From positions 1,440,001 to 1,504,000 of the forward strand of contig NZ_CP159258.1 in the NCBI RefSeq assembly GCF_040438925.1: 64,000 nucleotides of DNA. The letters are read 5' to 3'. Positions 27,367 to 37,021 of the stretch are shown here, piece after piece. The stretch comes from Pseudomonas sp. MYb327 (GTDB taxonomy: Bacteria > Pseudomonadota > Gammaproteobacteria > Pseudomonadales > Pseudomonadaceae). Numbering within the stretch: the first letter of the stretch is position 1; each line of letters opens with the position of its first letter. The notes under the pieces were generated by a model. It did not search any database and had not been told where the DNA came from. It worked only from the letters and a program-made list of their open reading frames with translations. A program made the translations under genes and the position numbers.

Positions 27367-29856
27367 ATGACCCCTCGCAATCCCCAACACCGCATTTTTT
27401 CCACCCAGCCATCCGCCACACCTTTGAGCCGTGCCGTGCATGCCGTACTGCTCGGGATGGCGCTGGTCGTCCCGTTGGGCATGACGATGGCGGCGCAACC
27501 GGCCTGGGCGCAAACGGATGTCGAAACCGAGTTCGACATACCGGCTGGTCCCTTGGGGTCGGCCTTGACCCAATTCGCCGGTACGGCCGGGGTCACCGTT
27601 TCATTCGAGCCAAGCGCCGCCAACGGCCAGCAAACCGCGGGATTGCGAGGGCGCTACAGCGTAGACAGCGGTCTGCGGCAGTTGCTTGCGGGGAGCAAAC
27701 TCGAAGCCGTTCGCCACGACAATGGCAGTTATTCGCTGTTGCCGATCGTTGCCTCCGGCGCGGCCATGCAATTGGGCGCGACCAGCATTTCCGGAGTTGC
27801 TGTGGAATCGGCCTACGGCCCGGTGGACGGTTATGTCGCTACTCGCAGCGCCACCGCGACCAAGACCGATACGCCGATCCTGGAAATTCCGCAGACCATC
27901 AACGTGGTCACCGCCGACCAGGTGGAAGTTCAGGGCGCACGCAACCTGACCCAGGCATTGCGCTACACGCCGGGGGTGAACACCGGTGGTTACACTGACC
28001 GCAACTCGATTGCCGACGAAATCACCAGCCGTGGATTCGCGCCAACGCCGCTGTACCTGGATGGTGCCTACATCCCCTATGCCGGCAGCCTCGGTGGCGC
28101 TCCGCAAATCGATCCCTACACACTGGAACGCATCGAAGTGCTCAAGGGCCCGTCGTCGGTGCTGTACGGGCAAAATCAGCCGGGTGGCCTGATCAACATG
28201 GTCTCCAAGCGCCCGACCACCGAGCAGCGCAGCCAGATCAAACTCGGGGCGGGTAGCTACAATCGGGTCAACGGCGCCTTCGATACCAGCGGCCCGATCG
28301 ACGATCAAAAGCAGTTCAGTTATCGCCTGATCGGTGTGGCCGACAAAGGCAACGAAATGGTCGCGCACAACGAAAGTGAGCGCATGCTGTTGGCGCCGAG
28401 CCTGACCTGGGCACCCACTGACGACACGTCCCTGACGTTGCTGGCACAGATCCAGCGTGACGACGGCGTGCCGGATTATCAGTCGCTGCCGAGGATCGGC
28501 TCGCTCAACCGTGGTCCGAACGGCGAGAAAATCAACCGCGACTTTTTCTCCGGTGACACCAAATTCAACGATTACAAACGTGATCAATACATCTTCGGCT
28601 ACGACTTCAGCCACAACCTCAGCGACGACCTGAAATACCGCTCGACGGCTCGTTACACCGACGTGCGCGACCGCTATAAAGGCTTCTACCTGCGCAGTTT
28701 CGTCACCGATGACGCCGGCGTGACTGATTACACCCGGGCTTACCGCACCAAGCTCGACTGGCGCCAGCACAACATCGCCTACACCATCGATAACAACCTG
28801 GAATACAAATTCAACACCGGTGCCCTGGAACACACCACGCTGGCTGGCGTGGATTATCGGCACTTCAACCGCAAATACGACGGCTACAACGCCTACAACG
28901 TGATGCCGGTGAATCTCTACGGCAAGAACAACTTCGACACCAGTAGCGTCACCCCCGTACTCGATACCCAATGGGATAACACCTTGCGCCAGACCGGTGT
29001 TTATCTGCAGGACCAGATCAAGCTGGACAAATGGATCCTGACCATCGGTGGTCGCCAGGACTGGGCGGAAATCGATAACAAGGATTTGCTGGCCTCGACC
29101 CACGAAGCCAAGCGCGATAACAAGTTCACCGGGCGCGTGGGCCTGACCTACGTCACCGACTTCGGCCTGGCGCCCTATGTCAGCTACTCCGAGTCCTTCC
29201 TGCCGACCCTGGGCACCGCCGCGCCCGAGCGTGGTGGCAAGGCCTTCGAGCCAACCGAGGGTCAACAGTACGAAGTGGGTGTGAAGTACCAGCCGTTCGA
29301 GAAAACCCTGATCACCGCGTCGGTGTACGAGATCAAGCAGAAGAACGTACTGACTGGCGACGATGACTATCCGGACTACATGTCTCAGAGCGGCGAAATG
29401 CGTTCGCGCGGTGTCGAACTGGAAATCAAATCCAGCCTCGACAACATCGACGTCATGGCCGCCGCCAGCTACATGGACTCGTTCTACACCAAGGACACCT
29501 GGGGCAACGAGGACAACCGCAACGAAGCCCAGTCGCCGGTATCGGCCTCGGTGTGGGTTGACTATCACTTCACCCAGGCCAACCTCAACGGCCTGACCTT
29601 CGGCTCCGGTGCCCGCTACACCGGGCGTAAACCGGGGGATGCCGCCAACTCGTTCCACGTGCCGTCCTACGTCGTCTACGACGCCACCGTCAGCTACGAC
29701 ATGGGCAAACTGGACCCGAGCCTGCGCGGCTTGCAAACCCGGGTGAACGTGCAGAACATTTTCGATCGTGAGTACATATCGGACTGCAACTACTCGTTTG
29801 GTTGCTATTACGGCCAGGAGCGAGTGGCTTCGGTTGAGATGACTTACGACTGGTAA
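27367..29856 (+). CDS. TonB-dependent siderophore receptor with signalling domain
   Basis: An outer-membrane receptor of 829 aa. After a signal peptide (about 1-49, ending QPAWAQ) comes an STN signalling domain (about 55-125: FDIPAGPLGSALTQFAGTAGV), a plug domain (about 165-290, with ITSRGFAPTPLYLDGAYIP and LYGQNQPGGLINMVSKRP), and a 22-strand barrel ending in the terminal aromatic residue DW. The STN domain marks it as a transducer working with the upstream FecI/FecR pair. The plug and barrel resemble hydroxamate (ferrichrome or ferrioxamine) receptors; the exact ligand is uncertain. Its last 48 codons are inside the left copy of a tandem duplication. Confidence 0.93.
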   Translation: MTPRNPQHRIFSTQPSATPLSRAVHAVLLGMALVVPLGMTMAAQPAWAQTDVETEFDIPAGPLGSALTQFAGTAGVTVSFEPSAANGQQTAGLRGRYSVDSGLRQLLAGSKLEAVRHDNGSYSLLPIVASGAAMQLGATSISGVAVESAYGPVDGYVATRSATATKTDTPILEIPQTINVVTADQVEVQGARNLTQALRYTPGVNTGGYTDRNSIADEITSRGFAPTPLYLDGAYIPYAGSLGGAPQIDPYTLERIEVLKGPSSVLYGQNQPGGLINMVSKRPTTEQRSQIKLGAGSYNRVNGAFDTSGPIDDQKQFSYRLIGVADKGNEMVAHNESERMLLAPSLTWAPTDDTSLTLLAQIQRDDGVPDYQSLPRIGSLNRGPNGEKINRDFFSGDTKFNDYKRDQYIFGYDFSHNLSDDLKYRSTARYTDVRDRYKGFYLRSFVTDDAGVTDYTRAYRTKLDWRQHNIAYTIDNNLEYKFNTGALEHTTLAGVDYRHFNRKYDGYNAYNVMPVNLYGKNNFDTSSVTPVLDTQWDNTLRQTGVYLQDQIKLDKWILTIGGRQDWAEIDNKDLLASTHEAKRDNKFTGRVGLTYVTDFGLAPYVSYSESFLPTLGTAAPERGGKAFEPTEGQQYEVGVKYQPFEKTLITASVYEIKQKNVLTGDDDYPDYMSQSGEMRSRGVELEIKSSLDNIDVMAAASYMDSFYTKDTWGNEDNRNEAQSPVSASVWVDYHFTQANLNGLTFGSGARYTGRKPGDAANSFHVPSYVVYDATVSYDMGKLDPSLRGLQTRVNVQNIFDREYISDCNYSFGCYYGQERVASVEMTYDW

Positions 29857-29878
29857 TTCAGCGGCGCGACGCCAGACG

Positions 29879-29947
29879 CCATCGCCGGCAAGCCGGCTCC
29901 TACAGTTGATCGCATTCCCCTGTAGGAGCCGGCTTGCCGGCGATGAG
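29879..29947. repeat. REPIN in copy 1 of the duplication
   Basis: Inverted REP pair CCGGCAAGCCGGCTCCTA and TAGGAGCCGGCTTGCCGG with a short spacer, just downstream of the TonB receptor. A second copy lies at 30230-30298 inside the duplicated segment. Confidence 0.9.
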
Positions 29948-29997
29948 GCCGGGACAGTCAGCACAATGCCAACTGACCCACCACCAGCGTTCAAATC

Positions 29998-30064
29998 ATC
30001 GGCGGCAATTTATCCAGCATCTTGTCCAGCGTAATCGGGTATTCACGCACGCGAATTCCGGTGC
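29998..30064 (-). pseudogene. paoC 3'-end fragment (duplicated)
   Basis: The minus strand encodes the last about 22 residues of the molybdenum subunit, through LDKLPPMI and its stop, identical in protein terms to the end of the intact paoC. It lacks any start or upstream sequence and is a by-product of the tandem duplication. Confidence 0.85.
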
Positions 30065-30207
30065 ACCCGAGCCTGCGCGGCTTGCAAGCCCGGGTGAACG
30101 TGCAGAACATTTTCGATCGTGAGTACATATCGGACTGCAACTACTCGTTTGGTTGCTATTACGGCCAGGAGCGAGTGGCTTCGGTTGAGATGACTTACGA
30201 CTGGTAA
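30065..30207 (+). pseudogene. TonB-receptor 3'-end fragment (duplicated)
   Basis: The last about 47 codons of the receptor (from PSLRGLQARVNVQNIFDREY to the terminal DW) are repeated here, fused to antisense paoC sequence. An ATG at 30022 keeps the frame open for 61 residues across the join, but it is not a real gene. Confidence 0.85.
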
Positions 30208-30229
30208 TTCAGCGGCGCGGCGCCAGACG

Positions 30230-30298
30230 CCATCGCCGGCAAGCCGGCTCCTACAGTTGATCGCATTCCCCTGTAGGAGCCGGCTTGCCGGCGATGAG
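30230..30298. repeat. REPIN in copy 2 of the duplication
   Basis: Copy of the REPIN at 29879-29947, shifted by 351 bp. Confidence 0.9.
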
Positions 30299-30341
30299 GC
30301 TAGGACAGTCAGCACAATGCCAACTTACCCACTACCAGCGC

Positions 30342-32540
30342 TCAAATCATCGGCGGCAATTTATCCAGCATCTTGTCCAGCGTGATCGGGTATTCACGCA
30401 CACGAATTCCCGTCGCGTTGTACACCGCATTGGCGATGGCTGCACTGACCCCGCAAATACCCAGTTCGCCAACGCCCTTGGCTTTCATCGGCGAGGAAAT
30501 CGGGTCGGTTTCATCGAGGAAAATTACCTCCTGGTGGGGGATGTCGGCGTGCACCGGCACTTCGTATCCGGCCAGGTCATGATTCACGAAAAAGCCGAGG
30601 CGCTTGTCCACCACCAGGTCTTCCATCAGCGCCGCGCCGACGCCCATGGTCATTGCGCCGATGACCTGGCTGCGGGCCGAGGTCGGGTTGAGAATGCGCC
30701 CGGCTGCGCACACCGCCAGCATCCGGCGCACGCGGGTTTCTCCGGTGGCTCTGTCGACCGCCACTTCCACAAAGTGCGCGCCAAAGGTCGATTGTTGATA
30801 CTTCTTGCTCAGTTCGCCGAACTCGATGCTGTCTTCAGCGACGATTTCGCCGGACTGTGCCGCGTTGCGCAACGGCATGTTTTTTCCTCCAGCGTGGACC
30901 TCGCCACCGACGAATTCAGCGTCGTCGACGTTCACGCCGAGGCGTTGCGCCACGGCCTCACGCAGTTTGACGCACGCGGCATACACCCCGGCGGTCGAGC
31001 AGTTGCCACCGAACTGACCACCTGAGCCTGCAGACACTGGAAAGCTCGAATCGCCCAATCTCACCACGACGTTGTCGAGGCTGACACCCAGCATCTCCGC
31101 CGCCGTCTGGGCAATGATCGTGTAGCTGCCGGTGCCGATGTCGGTCATGTCGGTTTCCACCGTTACGATTCCCTGATCATTCAAGCGAACACGCGCCCCG
31201 GACTTCACCAGCAGATTGTTGCGAAAGGCGACACCGACCCCCATGCCGATCAGCCAGCGGCCCTCGCGCTGTGTGGCCGGTTGCGCATGCCGTTGGTTCC
31301 AGCCAAAACGATCAGCCCCGGTGCGCAGGCATTCGATCAAATGGCGCTGGGAAAAAGGCCGATCCGGCTTCACGGGATCGACTTGGGTGTCATTGATGAT
31401 TCGAAATTCGATAGGGTCGAGTTTCAGCTTTTCCGCCATCTCGTCCATGGCAATTTCCAGTGCCATCATGCCCGGCGTTTCACCCGGTGCGCGCATGGCG
31501 TTGCCTTCCGGCAAATCGAGTATGGACAGGCGCATGGTCACGCGGCGGTTTTCCCCGGCGTACAACAATTTGCTCGGTTGCGCGGCCAGTTCCACCTTGC
31601 CGCCTGGTAAATCGCCGGACCAGCCTTCGTGGGCCATTGCGGTGATCTTGCCGTCGCTGCCGGCTCCGATGCGGATGCGTTGGATGGTCGCCGGGCGGTG
31701 GGTGCAATTGTTGAAGATCAGTGGCCGCGCCAGCGCCACTTTCACCGGCCGGCCGGCCATGCGCGCGCCGAGCGCTGCAAGGATCGCGTCGGAACGGATG
31801 AACAATTTGCCACCGAATCCACCGCCGATGTACGGCGAGATCAGGCGCACGTTTTTCTTCGGTATGCCGAGGGTGCTCGCCAGGTCGGTGACCGACCAAT
31901 CAATCATCTGGTTCGATGTCCACAACGTCAGGCGGTCGCCATCCCAGGCGGCCATCGAAGCCATGGGCTCCATCATGGCGTGGGCCTGGTCGGGCGTCGT
32001 GTAGGTTTCGTCGAGTTGCACCGGGGCCGCCGCGAACGCGGTTTCAAAATCGCCGTGCAGCGTGTCTGCCATTTGCTCCTTGGGTTCAACGGCCGAGTCG
32101 CGAGAGCTGGCGAGATCGAAGGTGCCTTCCGTGCTGGAGTAGGTAATGTCCACTCGCTCTGCGGCGGCTCGAGCCTGTTCGAAGGTTTGCGCGACCACCA
32201 GCGCCACGGCCTGGTGGTAGTGCTGAATCTGCGGCCCACCAAGCAACTTGGCGGTGTTGTATTTGCCTTTGCCGAGCTTGCCGGCATTGGCGGCGGTAAC
32301 GATGGCGATCACCCCCGGCGATGACTGCGCAGCTTCCAGGTTCATCGCGGCGATGCGCCCCTTGGCGATGGCAGAACCGACCACCACGCCATAGGCCTGG
32401 TTCGGCACGGCGTCGTGGTGTTCGTAGGCGTAAGGCGCCTGCCCGGTGGTTTTCAGCGACCCTTCGACGCGCGTGGTGGGGTGGCCGATGACCTTGCCTT
32501 GGTCGATGGGATTGGTGGTGGCAGGGGTGTCGAACTTCAT
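30342..32540 (-). CDS. paoC: Periplasmic aldehyde oxidoreductase, molybdenum subunit
   Basis: A 732-aa xanthine-oxidase-family molybdopterin subunit, the same length as E. coli PaoC (YagR). Molybdenum-binding elements are visible: [13 protein letters not shown], the [19 protein letters not shown] segment, and the C-terminal [19 protein letters not shown] with the catalytic Glu. It carries MCD-type cofactor and oxidises aldehydes to acids in the periplasm, exported by hitch-hiking on the Tat-targeted PaoA. It overlaps paoB by 4 bp. Its last codons sit in copy 2 of the duplication. Its natural substrate is not evident. Confidence 0.9.
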   Translation of the reverse strand: MKFDTPATTNPIDQGKVIGHPTTRVEGSLKTTGQAPYAYEHHDAVPNQAYGVVVGSAIAKGRIAAMNLEAAQSSPGVIAIVTAANAGKLGKGKYNTAKLLGGPQIQHYHQAVALVVAQTFEQARAAAERVDITYSSTEGTFDLASSRDSAVEPKEQMADTLHGDFETAFAAAPVQLDETYTTPDQAHAMMEPMASMAAWDGDRLTLWTSNQMIDWSVTDLASTLGIPKKNVRLISPYIGGGFGGKLFIRSDAILAALGARMAGRPVKVALARPLIFNNCTHRPATIQRIRIGAGSDGKITAMAHEGWSGDLPGGKVELAAQPSKLLYAGENRRVTMRLSILDLPEGNAMRAPGETPGMMALEIAMDEMAEKLKLDPIEFRIINDTQVDPVKPDRPFSQRHLIECLRTGADRFGWNQRHAQPATQREGRWLIGMGVGVAFRNNLLVKSGARVRLNDQGIVTVETDMTDIGTGSYTIIAQTAAEMLGVSLDNVVVRLGDSSFPVSAGSGGQFGGNCSTAGVYAACVKLREAVAQRLGVNVDDAEFVGGEVHAGGKNMPLRNAAQSGEIVAEDSIEFGELSKKYQQSTFGAHFVEVAVDRATGETRVRRMLAVCAAGRILNPTSARSQVIGAMTMGVGAALMEDLVVDKRLGFFVNHDLAGYEVPVHADIPHQEVIFLDETDPISSPMKAKGVGELGICGVSAAIANAVYNATGIRVREYPITLDKMLDKLPPMI

Positions 32541-33493
32541 GCCTGAGCCCTCGCTTGCGCCATCACCGAAGCGAGCGTGCGCTCGACCAGGGTCAGTTTG
32601 AAGGCGTTTTCATGGGTGGGTGTGGCGCCGGCCAGCAGTTGTTCCGTGAGCGCTTTAGCGCCTTTGTTCATCGCTGTTTCAGCGGTTTCCACGCGCCATG
32701 GTTTATGCGCGACCCCACCGAGAGCAACGCGGCCCGAGCCGTCCTGCTGGATTACCGCAGCCACCGAGACAAGGGCGAATGCGTAAGAGGCGCGGTCGCG
32801 CACTTTCTGATAGAGGTGCGTGCCGCCAATCGGCGCCGGCAAGGTCACAGCGGTAATCAACTCATGCGCCAGCAATGTGGTTTCAATGTTTGGCGTATTG
32901 CCGGGTAGACGATGCAGATCGGCGATGGCGATCACGCGTGTGGTGCCATCGGGTCGGACCGTCTCGACCTGGGCATCAAGCACACGCATCGCCACGGCCA
33001 TGTCGCTGGGATGGGTGGCAATGCAGGCGTCGCTGACGCCGATAATTCCCAGTTGCCGACTGAACCCGCCAATGGCGGCGCAGCCACTGCCGGGCTGGCG
33101 CTTGTTGCAGGCTTGATGGGTGTCATAGAAGTACGGACAGCGCGTGCGTTGCAGCAGGTTGCCGGCAGTGGTGGCCATGTTGCGCAACTGGCCAGAGGCG
33201 CCGGCGAGAAGGGCGCGGGAAAGAACACCGTAATCCTTGCGGATGCGTGCGTCGGCAGCGAGGTCGGTGTTGCGCACCAGTGCACCGATTCTGAGGCCAC
33301 CTTCGGGCGTGGCTTCAATGCGGTCCAGCGCCAGGTCGTTGACGTCGATCAGTTGCGTCGGCGTCTCGATGTCCAACTTCATCAGGTCCAGCAGGTTGGT
33401 GCCGCCCGCGATGAATCGCGAGCCGCTGACCTGCGCGGCGAGCGAGGCGGCTTCGGCTGGCGACCGGGCGTGTAAATAGGTAAAGGGCCTCAT
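32537..33493 (-). CDS. paoB: Periplasmic aldehyde oxidoreductase, FAD subunit
   Basis: A 318-aa FAD-binding subunit, matching PaoB in length. The FAD motif [17 protein letters not shown] is at about 25-45 and a second at about 110 ([18 protein letters not shown]). The cysteine-rich insertion [20 protein letters not shown] is characteristic of the PaoB type, which carries an extra iron-sulfur cluster. The ATG at 33493 shares ATGA with the paoA stop and has GAGG upstream; the frame upstream of it is a shadow of paoA. It transfers electrons between the molybdenum subunit and the acceptor. Confidence 0.9.
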   Translation of the reverse strand: MRPFTYLHARSPAEAASLAAQVSGSRFIAGGTNLLDLMKLDIETPTQLIDVNDLALDRIEATPEGGLRIGALVRNTDLAADARIRKDYGVLSRALLAGASGQLRNMATTAGNLLQRTRCPYFYDTHQACNKRQPGSGCAAIGGFSRQLGIIGVSDACIATHPSDMAVAMRVLDAQVETVRPDGTTRVIAIADLHRLPGNTPNIETTLLAHELITAVTLPAPIGGTHLYQKVRDRASYAFALVSVAAVIQQDGSGRVALGGVAHKPWRVETAETAMNKGAKALTEQLLAGATPTHENAFKLTLVERTLASVMAQARAQA

Positions 33494-34125
33494 GCGCTGG
33501 CCTCCGCGACTTCGGTGATCGCTTGGATGATGTTGGAGTACGCACCGCAGCGGCAGATATTGCCGCTCATGCGTTCCTGGAGTTCGCTGGCGATCAGCTT
33601 CGGCGGTTCGGTGAGGCTTGGGCTGGCGTGGCTGGGAATGCCGTCGCGGATTTCCCCCAGCACCGCGACCGCCGAGCAGATCTGCCCCGGTGTGCAATAG
33701 CCGCATTGATAGCCGTCATGCTTGATGAACGCCGCCTGCATCGGGTGCAACTTATCCGGCGTACCGAGTCCTTCAATGGTGGTGACCTTCGAGCCTTCGT
33801 GCATCACCGCCAGGGTCAGGCAGGAATTGATCCGCCGACCGTCGACAATGACCGTGCAGGCGCCGCACTGGCCGTGGTCGCAACCTTTTTTGGTGCCGGT
33901 GAGCTGCAAGTGTTCGCGCAACAGGTCAAGCAGGGTAGTGCGGGTGTCGAGTTCCATTTGTTGCTGCGTGCCGTTCACCCAGATCGACACTTTGGTCTTG
34001 ACGGGAAGCGCGGCGTTGGCGGCCGCTGCTTGCGCGGAAATGAAGGGAGGCAGGATCACAGCGGCTGCGGTCACCACGCCCACGATCAGCAGTTCTCGTC
34101 GGGAAATCGTCATCACGTTGGGCAT
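33490..34125 (-). CDS. paoA: Periplasmic aldehyde oxidoreductase, 2Fe-2S subunit (Tat-exported)
   Basis: A 211-aa subunit with a twin-arginine signal (SRRELL, then the hydrophobic [15 protein letters not shown]) and two 2Fe-2S clusters: a plant-ferredoxin-type motif [11 protein letters not shown] with a distal SC (about residue 110), and a C-terminal GYCTPGQ ... CRCGAY motif. The start at 34125 has AGGAAA upstream. It is the first gene of the paoABC operon; the Tat signal exports the folded heterotrimer. No paoD-type cofactor chaperone lies in this window. Confidence 0.9.
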   Translation of the reverse strand: MPNVMTISRRELLIVGVVTAAAVILPPFISAQAAAANAALPVKTKVSIWVNGTQQQMELDTRTTLLDLLREHLQLTGTKKGCDHGQCGACTVIVDGRRINSCLTLAVMHEGSKVTTIEGLGTPDKLHPMQAAFIKHDGYQCGYCTPGQICSAVAVLGEIRDGIPSHASPSLTEPPKLIASELQERMSGNICRCGAYSNIIQAITEVAEASA

Positions 34126-34320
34126 CGGTACGTTTCCTATGGTTGATTGGCGATTACAGCCCTCATCCATTGACTGACCGCGAAGGTCAGGAAAACGTTT
34201 ATGTTTTTTCGACTATAGAGTTATGCGTGTTGCTCATGAATCGATCAAGACAGGCGAGTTACGCGGTGCGGCGCGCTATGATAGGCCGCCGCGCCCATTC
34301 CCCCGGAGTCAGTCCCCGCA

Positions 34321-35010
34321 ATGCCCCAGATCACCCACTACAAATCTCCGTGCCCCGAGCACATCAATAGTCAGATCCTGCAAATGGTGGTCGACAACCT
34401 GACCGACATCAGCATGGTTGCGATCCCGCCAAGCAACCTGTTGTACAACGTGTACCAATACGCCATCGGCTACGAGGTGCACCTGTATCTGGAAGCGCTG
34501 AACGGGGCGAAAGGGATTGAGGTGGAATTGCTGGTCGCCACGGACCTGGATGACCCGGAAAAAGTCGTCGGATTCCTGCTGTACCTGCCGGTCAAGGACG
34601 ATACGGACGCGTGCGGCGTGGCCTATATGGCCGTGGACGCCAGCCATCGCCGACAAGGGATTGCGCGCCGGATGCTGCGGGAGATGGTCGGCCGTTATCC
34701 GCATGCCGAGCTGACCTGTGCGGTGGCCAAGGTGCCGTACTTTGAGTCGATGGGCTTCCAGGTGGTGGGTACACGCGCCACCCAAGTGTTGATGAACACC
34801 CGCGACCACGGCAGCAATGGTTTGATGGCGCAGCTGGATGTGGCACCGATCTACAGTTCGCTGGAGGTGCGGCAGATTCATACCTACCTGCTGCAAAAGC
34901 ACGGCAAACGGGCGATGCTCGATGCGGAGAAACAGCGTGATCGGCACCTGGATCAGATAACGCGCAAAGCCAGTGAGTTTGTCCGCGAGCGATTGGGCGA
35001 ACACGAATAA
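34321..35010 (+). CDS. GNAT-family N-acetyltransferase
   Basis: A 229-aa acetyltransferase. The acetyl-CoA-binding core spans about 80-150 with VELLVATDLDDPEKVVGFLLYLP, then VAYMAVDASHRRQGIARRMLREM (motif A, the RRQGIA pyrophosphate loop). A helical C-terminal extension of about 70 residues (VRQIHTYLLQKHGKRAMLDAEKQ) lies beyond the usual domain. The acceptor is unknown. It is divergent from paoA, with a terminator-like hairpin behind it (35069-35092). Confidence 0.87.
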   Translation: MPQITHYKSPCPEHINSQILQMVVDNLTDISMVAIPPSNLLYNVYQYAIGYEVHLYLEALNGAKGIEVELLVATDLDDPEKVVGFLLYLPVKDDTDACGVAYMAVDASHRRQGIARRMLREMVGRYPHAELTCAVAKVPYFESMGFQVVGTRATQVLMNTRDHGSNGLMAQLDVAPIYSSLEVRQIHTYLLQKHGKRAMLDAEKQRDRHLDQITRKASEFVRERLGEHE

Positions 35011-35068
35011 TAACTGTGGGAACAGGCTCACTCCCAGAGGGGATGTGTGGTGGTTTCCAGAATGCACA

Positions 35069-35092
35069 AAGCCCGGCCAGGTGCCGGGCTTT
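35069..35092 (+). terminator. Rho-independent terminator after the GNAT gene
   Basis: Hairpin AAAGCCCGG-CCAGGTG-CCGGGCTTT followed by TTTCTTG. Confidence 0.85.
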
Positions 35093-35320
35093 TTCTTGTC
35101 TTGTTCACGCGCAGTTAAAAAAGAGCCTCAAAGCTCTTTGATGGGGAGAAGTGGAGCCATTGAGGCTCAAGATGCGCATGAAGCAGGCGGTGAGCTTGAT
35201 AGGGGTTCAGTGCACTCACCACCTACGCAACGGCCTGGACAAGCAAGCGGCTGCGCAACTCCATCCTAGGAAGATGGGGGTTCGGCCTCAAGTACCGCTA
35301 GTCGAATCCCCCCACAAGTG

Positions 35321-35655
35321 TCAGCTTCTGCGAGGTCCATCACCCGGCCAACCGGCCTGATTCAGGGCCTTGAGCGGCGTTTCGGCATCCAGCCCCGGCA
35401 CCGCGTGGCCGTTACCTTCGGTCGTTTCGGCGGCAAGCAAGGCATTGATGATGACTTCGTCGACGGCTTCGGTGGCGGCCAGGAACAATTCGCTGATGTG
35501 ATCGTTGTTGACCATGCTCAAGTTGTCGCAGGTCGTAGTTTTTTTGCTCTCGTAAGCAGCCGGTGGCACGTGCTGATTACCCGTGGCGAAAGCGATGAAG
35601 ATGTCGCCGCTGTGGTCTTCATTGCCGCCGCCAGTGCGCGCCAGGCCGAGGCAAG
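35321..35655 (-). pseudogene. S58 (DmpA/BapA-type) peptidase C-terminal remnant
   Basis: About 110 codons on the minus strand match the C-terminal part of P1/S58 N-terminal-nucleophile peptidases: LARTGGGNEDHSGDIFIAFATGN (the family has RTG...GSGDIF-like sequence), ISELFLAATEAVDEVIINALLAAETTEG and VPGLD. About 250 upstream residues, including the autocleavage site, are missing, so the product would be inactive. The upstream end abuts a LuxR remnant on the opposite strand, which suggests one deletion removed the space between the two genes. Confidence 0.75.
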
Positions 35656-35822
35656 TCGAAACTGCACGGCTCATTCTCCAGGGCTTCTCCAGCAAGGCCA
35701 TCGCCCAGCAAATGGGCATCTCCCCGGAAACGGTGAAGGTGCATCGACGCAATCTCTATCACAAGCTCAATGTGTGTGGGCATGATGAGTTGTTTGCGTT
35801 AGTGCTTAATCCGCCAGGGTAA
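35640..35822 (+). pseudogene. LuxR-family HTH C-terminal remnant
   Basis: The plus strand encodes the C-terminal LuxR helix-turn-helix only: ARLILQGFSSKAIAQQMGISPETVKVHRRNLYHKL, ending in LNPPG and a stop. The receiver or ligand-binding N-terminus is absent. The remainder of the frame upstream runs in antisense over the peptidase remnant. Its end overlaps the methyltransferase gene end by 17 bp. S58 peptidase genes in pseudomonads are, to my recollection, often next to such a regulator. Confidence 0.75.
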
Positions 35823-36747
35823 ACACCAACGCCTTCAAACCACACTCAACATCCGCATCCGGAAACTCCGGCGGATTGTCCAGGCGCTGTTCAAAGCGCA
35901 GGCTCGGCGCTTCACGAGTGACGCCGTCGATGAGGAAGTCTGCCCCGAACGCCGGGTCGTTCATGCAGGCAAGTACGCTGCCGTTTTCAGCGAGCAGTTC
36001 AGGCAGGCGACGCAGCACGCGTTGATAGTCCTTGGTCAGCAAAAAACTGCCTTTCTGGAACGATGGCGGGTCGATGATGACCAGGTCGTACGGCCCCTTG
36101 CCGATTACCTTGCCCCAGGACTTGAACAGGTCATGGCCGAGAAAAGTCACCTTGCCCAGGTCATGGCCGTTGAGCCGGTGATTGTCGCGACCACGGCTCA
36201 GGGCCGGGCTCGACATGTCGAGGTTGACCACATGGGTTGCGCCACCTTCGATGGCCGCCACCGAGAAGCCACAGGTGTAGGCGAACAGGTTCAGCACCCG
36301 TTTGCCCGCCGTATTAGCGCGCACCCAGTCGCGGCCGTAGCGCATGTCGAGGAACAGGCCGGTGTTCTGTTTGCGCCCCAGGTCCACTCGATACTTCAGG
36401 CCGCCTTCGACAATTGTCAGCTCGTCGACTTCTTCCCCGAGCAACCATTCGGTGGTGCTTTGCAGCAGGTAGCGATGCTGCAGCAGTAGGGTGTGCGCAC
36501 CGGATTGTGTCCATTCGGCTGATTGCGTGAGCTCCTGCAAAAGCTGTTTCAACGCCTCCAGCTGCGCCGCTTCCGGCTCCTTGAACAGCGCCACCAGCAC
36601 GACGCCTTGCAACCAATCCACAGTCAATTGTTCGAGCCCCGGCCAGCAGCGGCCGCGCCCGTGGAACATACGGCGGGTTTCGGCAGGAGCGGCCGCCAGG
36701 GCGGTCAGCAAATGTTCACGGAGGGTGGCGAGGGCGTCAGGGGTCAT
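35806..36747 (-). CDS. RlmI-like class I SAM-dependent methyltransferase
   Basis: A 313-aa cytosolic methyltransferase. The SAM-binding Rossmann motif is VLNLFAYTCGFSVAAIEGG (about residues 155-175), a second acidic site follows (NLDMSSPALSRGRDN), and the catalytic-type motif DLVIIDPPSFQKG is at about 233. GLFLDMRYGRDWVR in the preceding region is typical of RlmI/RlmK-like rRNA m5C or similar methyltransferases. It lacks the N-terminal PUA domain of full RlmI (about 396 aa), so the substrate is uncertain. It stands alone. Confidence 0.85.
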   Translation of the reverse strand: MTPDALATLREHLLTALAAAPAETRRMFHGRGRCWPGLEQLTVDWLQGVVLVALFKEPEAAQLEALKQLLQELTQSAEWTQSGAHTLLLQHRYLLQSTTEWLLGEEVDELTIVEGGLKYRVDLGRKQNTGLFLDMRYGRDWVRANTAGKRVLNLFAYTCGFSVAAIEGGATHVVNLDMSSPALSRGRDNHRLNGHDLGKVTFLGHDLFKSWGKVIGKGPYDLVIIDPPSFQKGSFLLTKDYQRVLRRLPELLAENGSVLACMNDPAFGADFLIDGVTREAPSLRFEQRLDNPPEFPDADVECGLKALVFTLAD

Positions 36748-36820
36748 CGGTCTGGGTCAGTAATTTGAGGGCGCGGCATTTAACCATAATTGCACCATAG
36801 TCGGGTCGGCACGAAACAGG

Positions 36821-36905
36821 GTGGGAGCCTGCTCGCGATTGCGGTGGGTCATTCACAAATTGAGTGCCGGATACGACGTCATCCCGAGCAGGCTCGCTCC
36901 CACAG
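36821..36905. repeat. REPIN of the 'GTGGGAGC' family
   Basis: Inverted pair GTGGGAGCCTGCTCGCGAT and CGAGCAGGCTCGCTCCCAC. The same family occurs at 53291-53354 and, as single arms, at about 40154 and 59080. Nothing else is seen between 36748 and 37021. Confidence 0.85.
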
Positions 36906-37021
36906 GTTCTCCCACAGATTATCGCGGGCGAGTTATCACATTTAATTTAACTTTACGTGAGGATTTGGCGATCTTCCGGCTCGCATACTTGGCCCCAATG
37001 AACACCAAACGGGAGCCGGAC

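Larger units (their letters stand above)
29714..30415. repeat. 351-bp tandem duplication spanning two gene ends
   Basis: Copy 1 (29714-30064) and copy 2 (30065-30415) align at a constant offset of 351 bp with roughly nine substitutions. Each copy holds the last codons of the TonB receptor, an intergenic REPIN and the last codons of paoC. The receptor uses the start of copy 1 and paoC uses the end of copy 2, so the duplicated inner halves are non-functional gene-end fragments. Confidence 0.9.

Noticed and set aside
27601..29994. 797-aa open frame opposite the TonB receptor
   Set aside because: Antisense shadow; the receptor strand has signal peptide, STN, plug and barrel, and the shadow ends inside the repeat.
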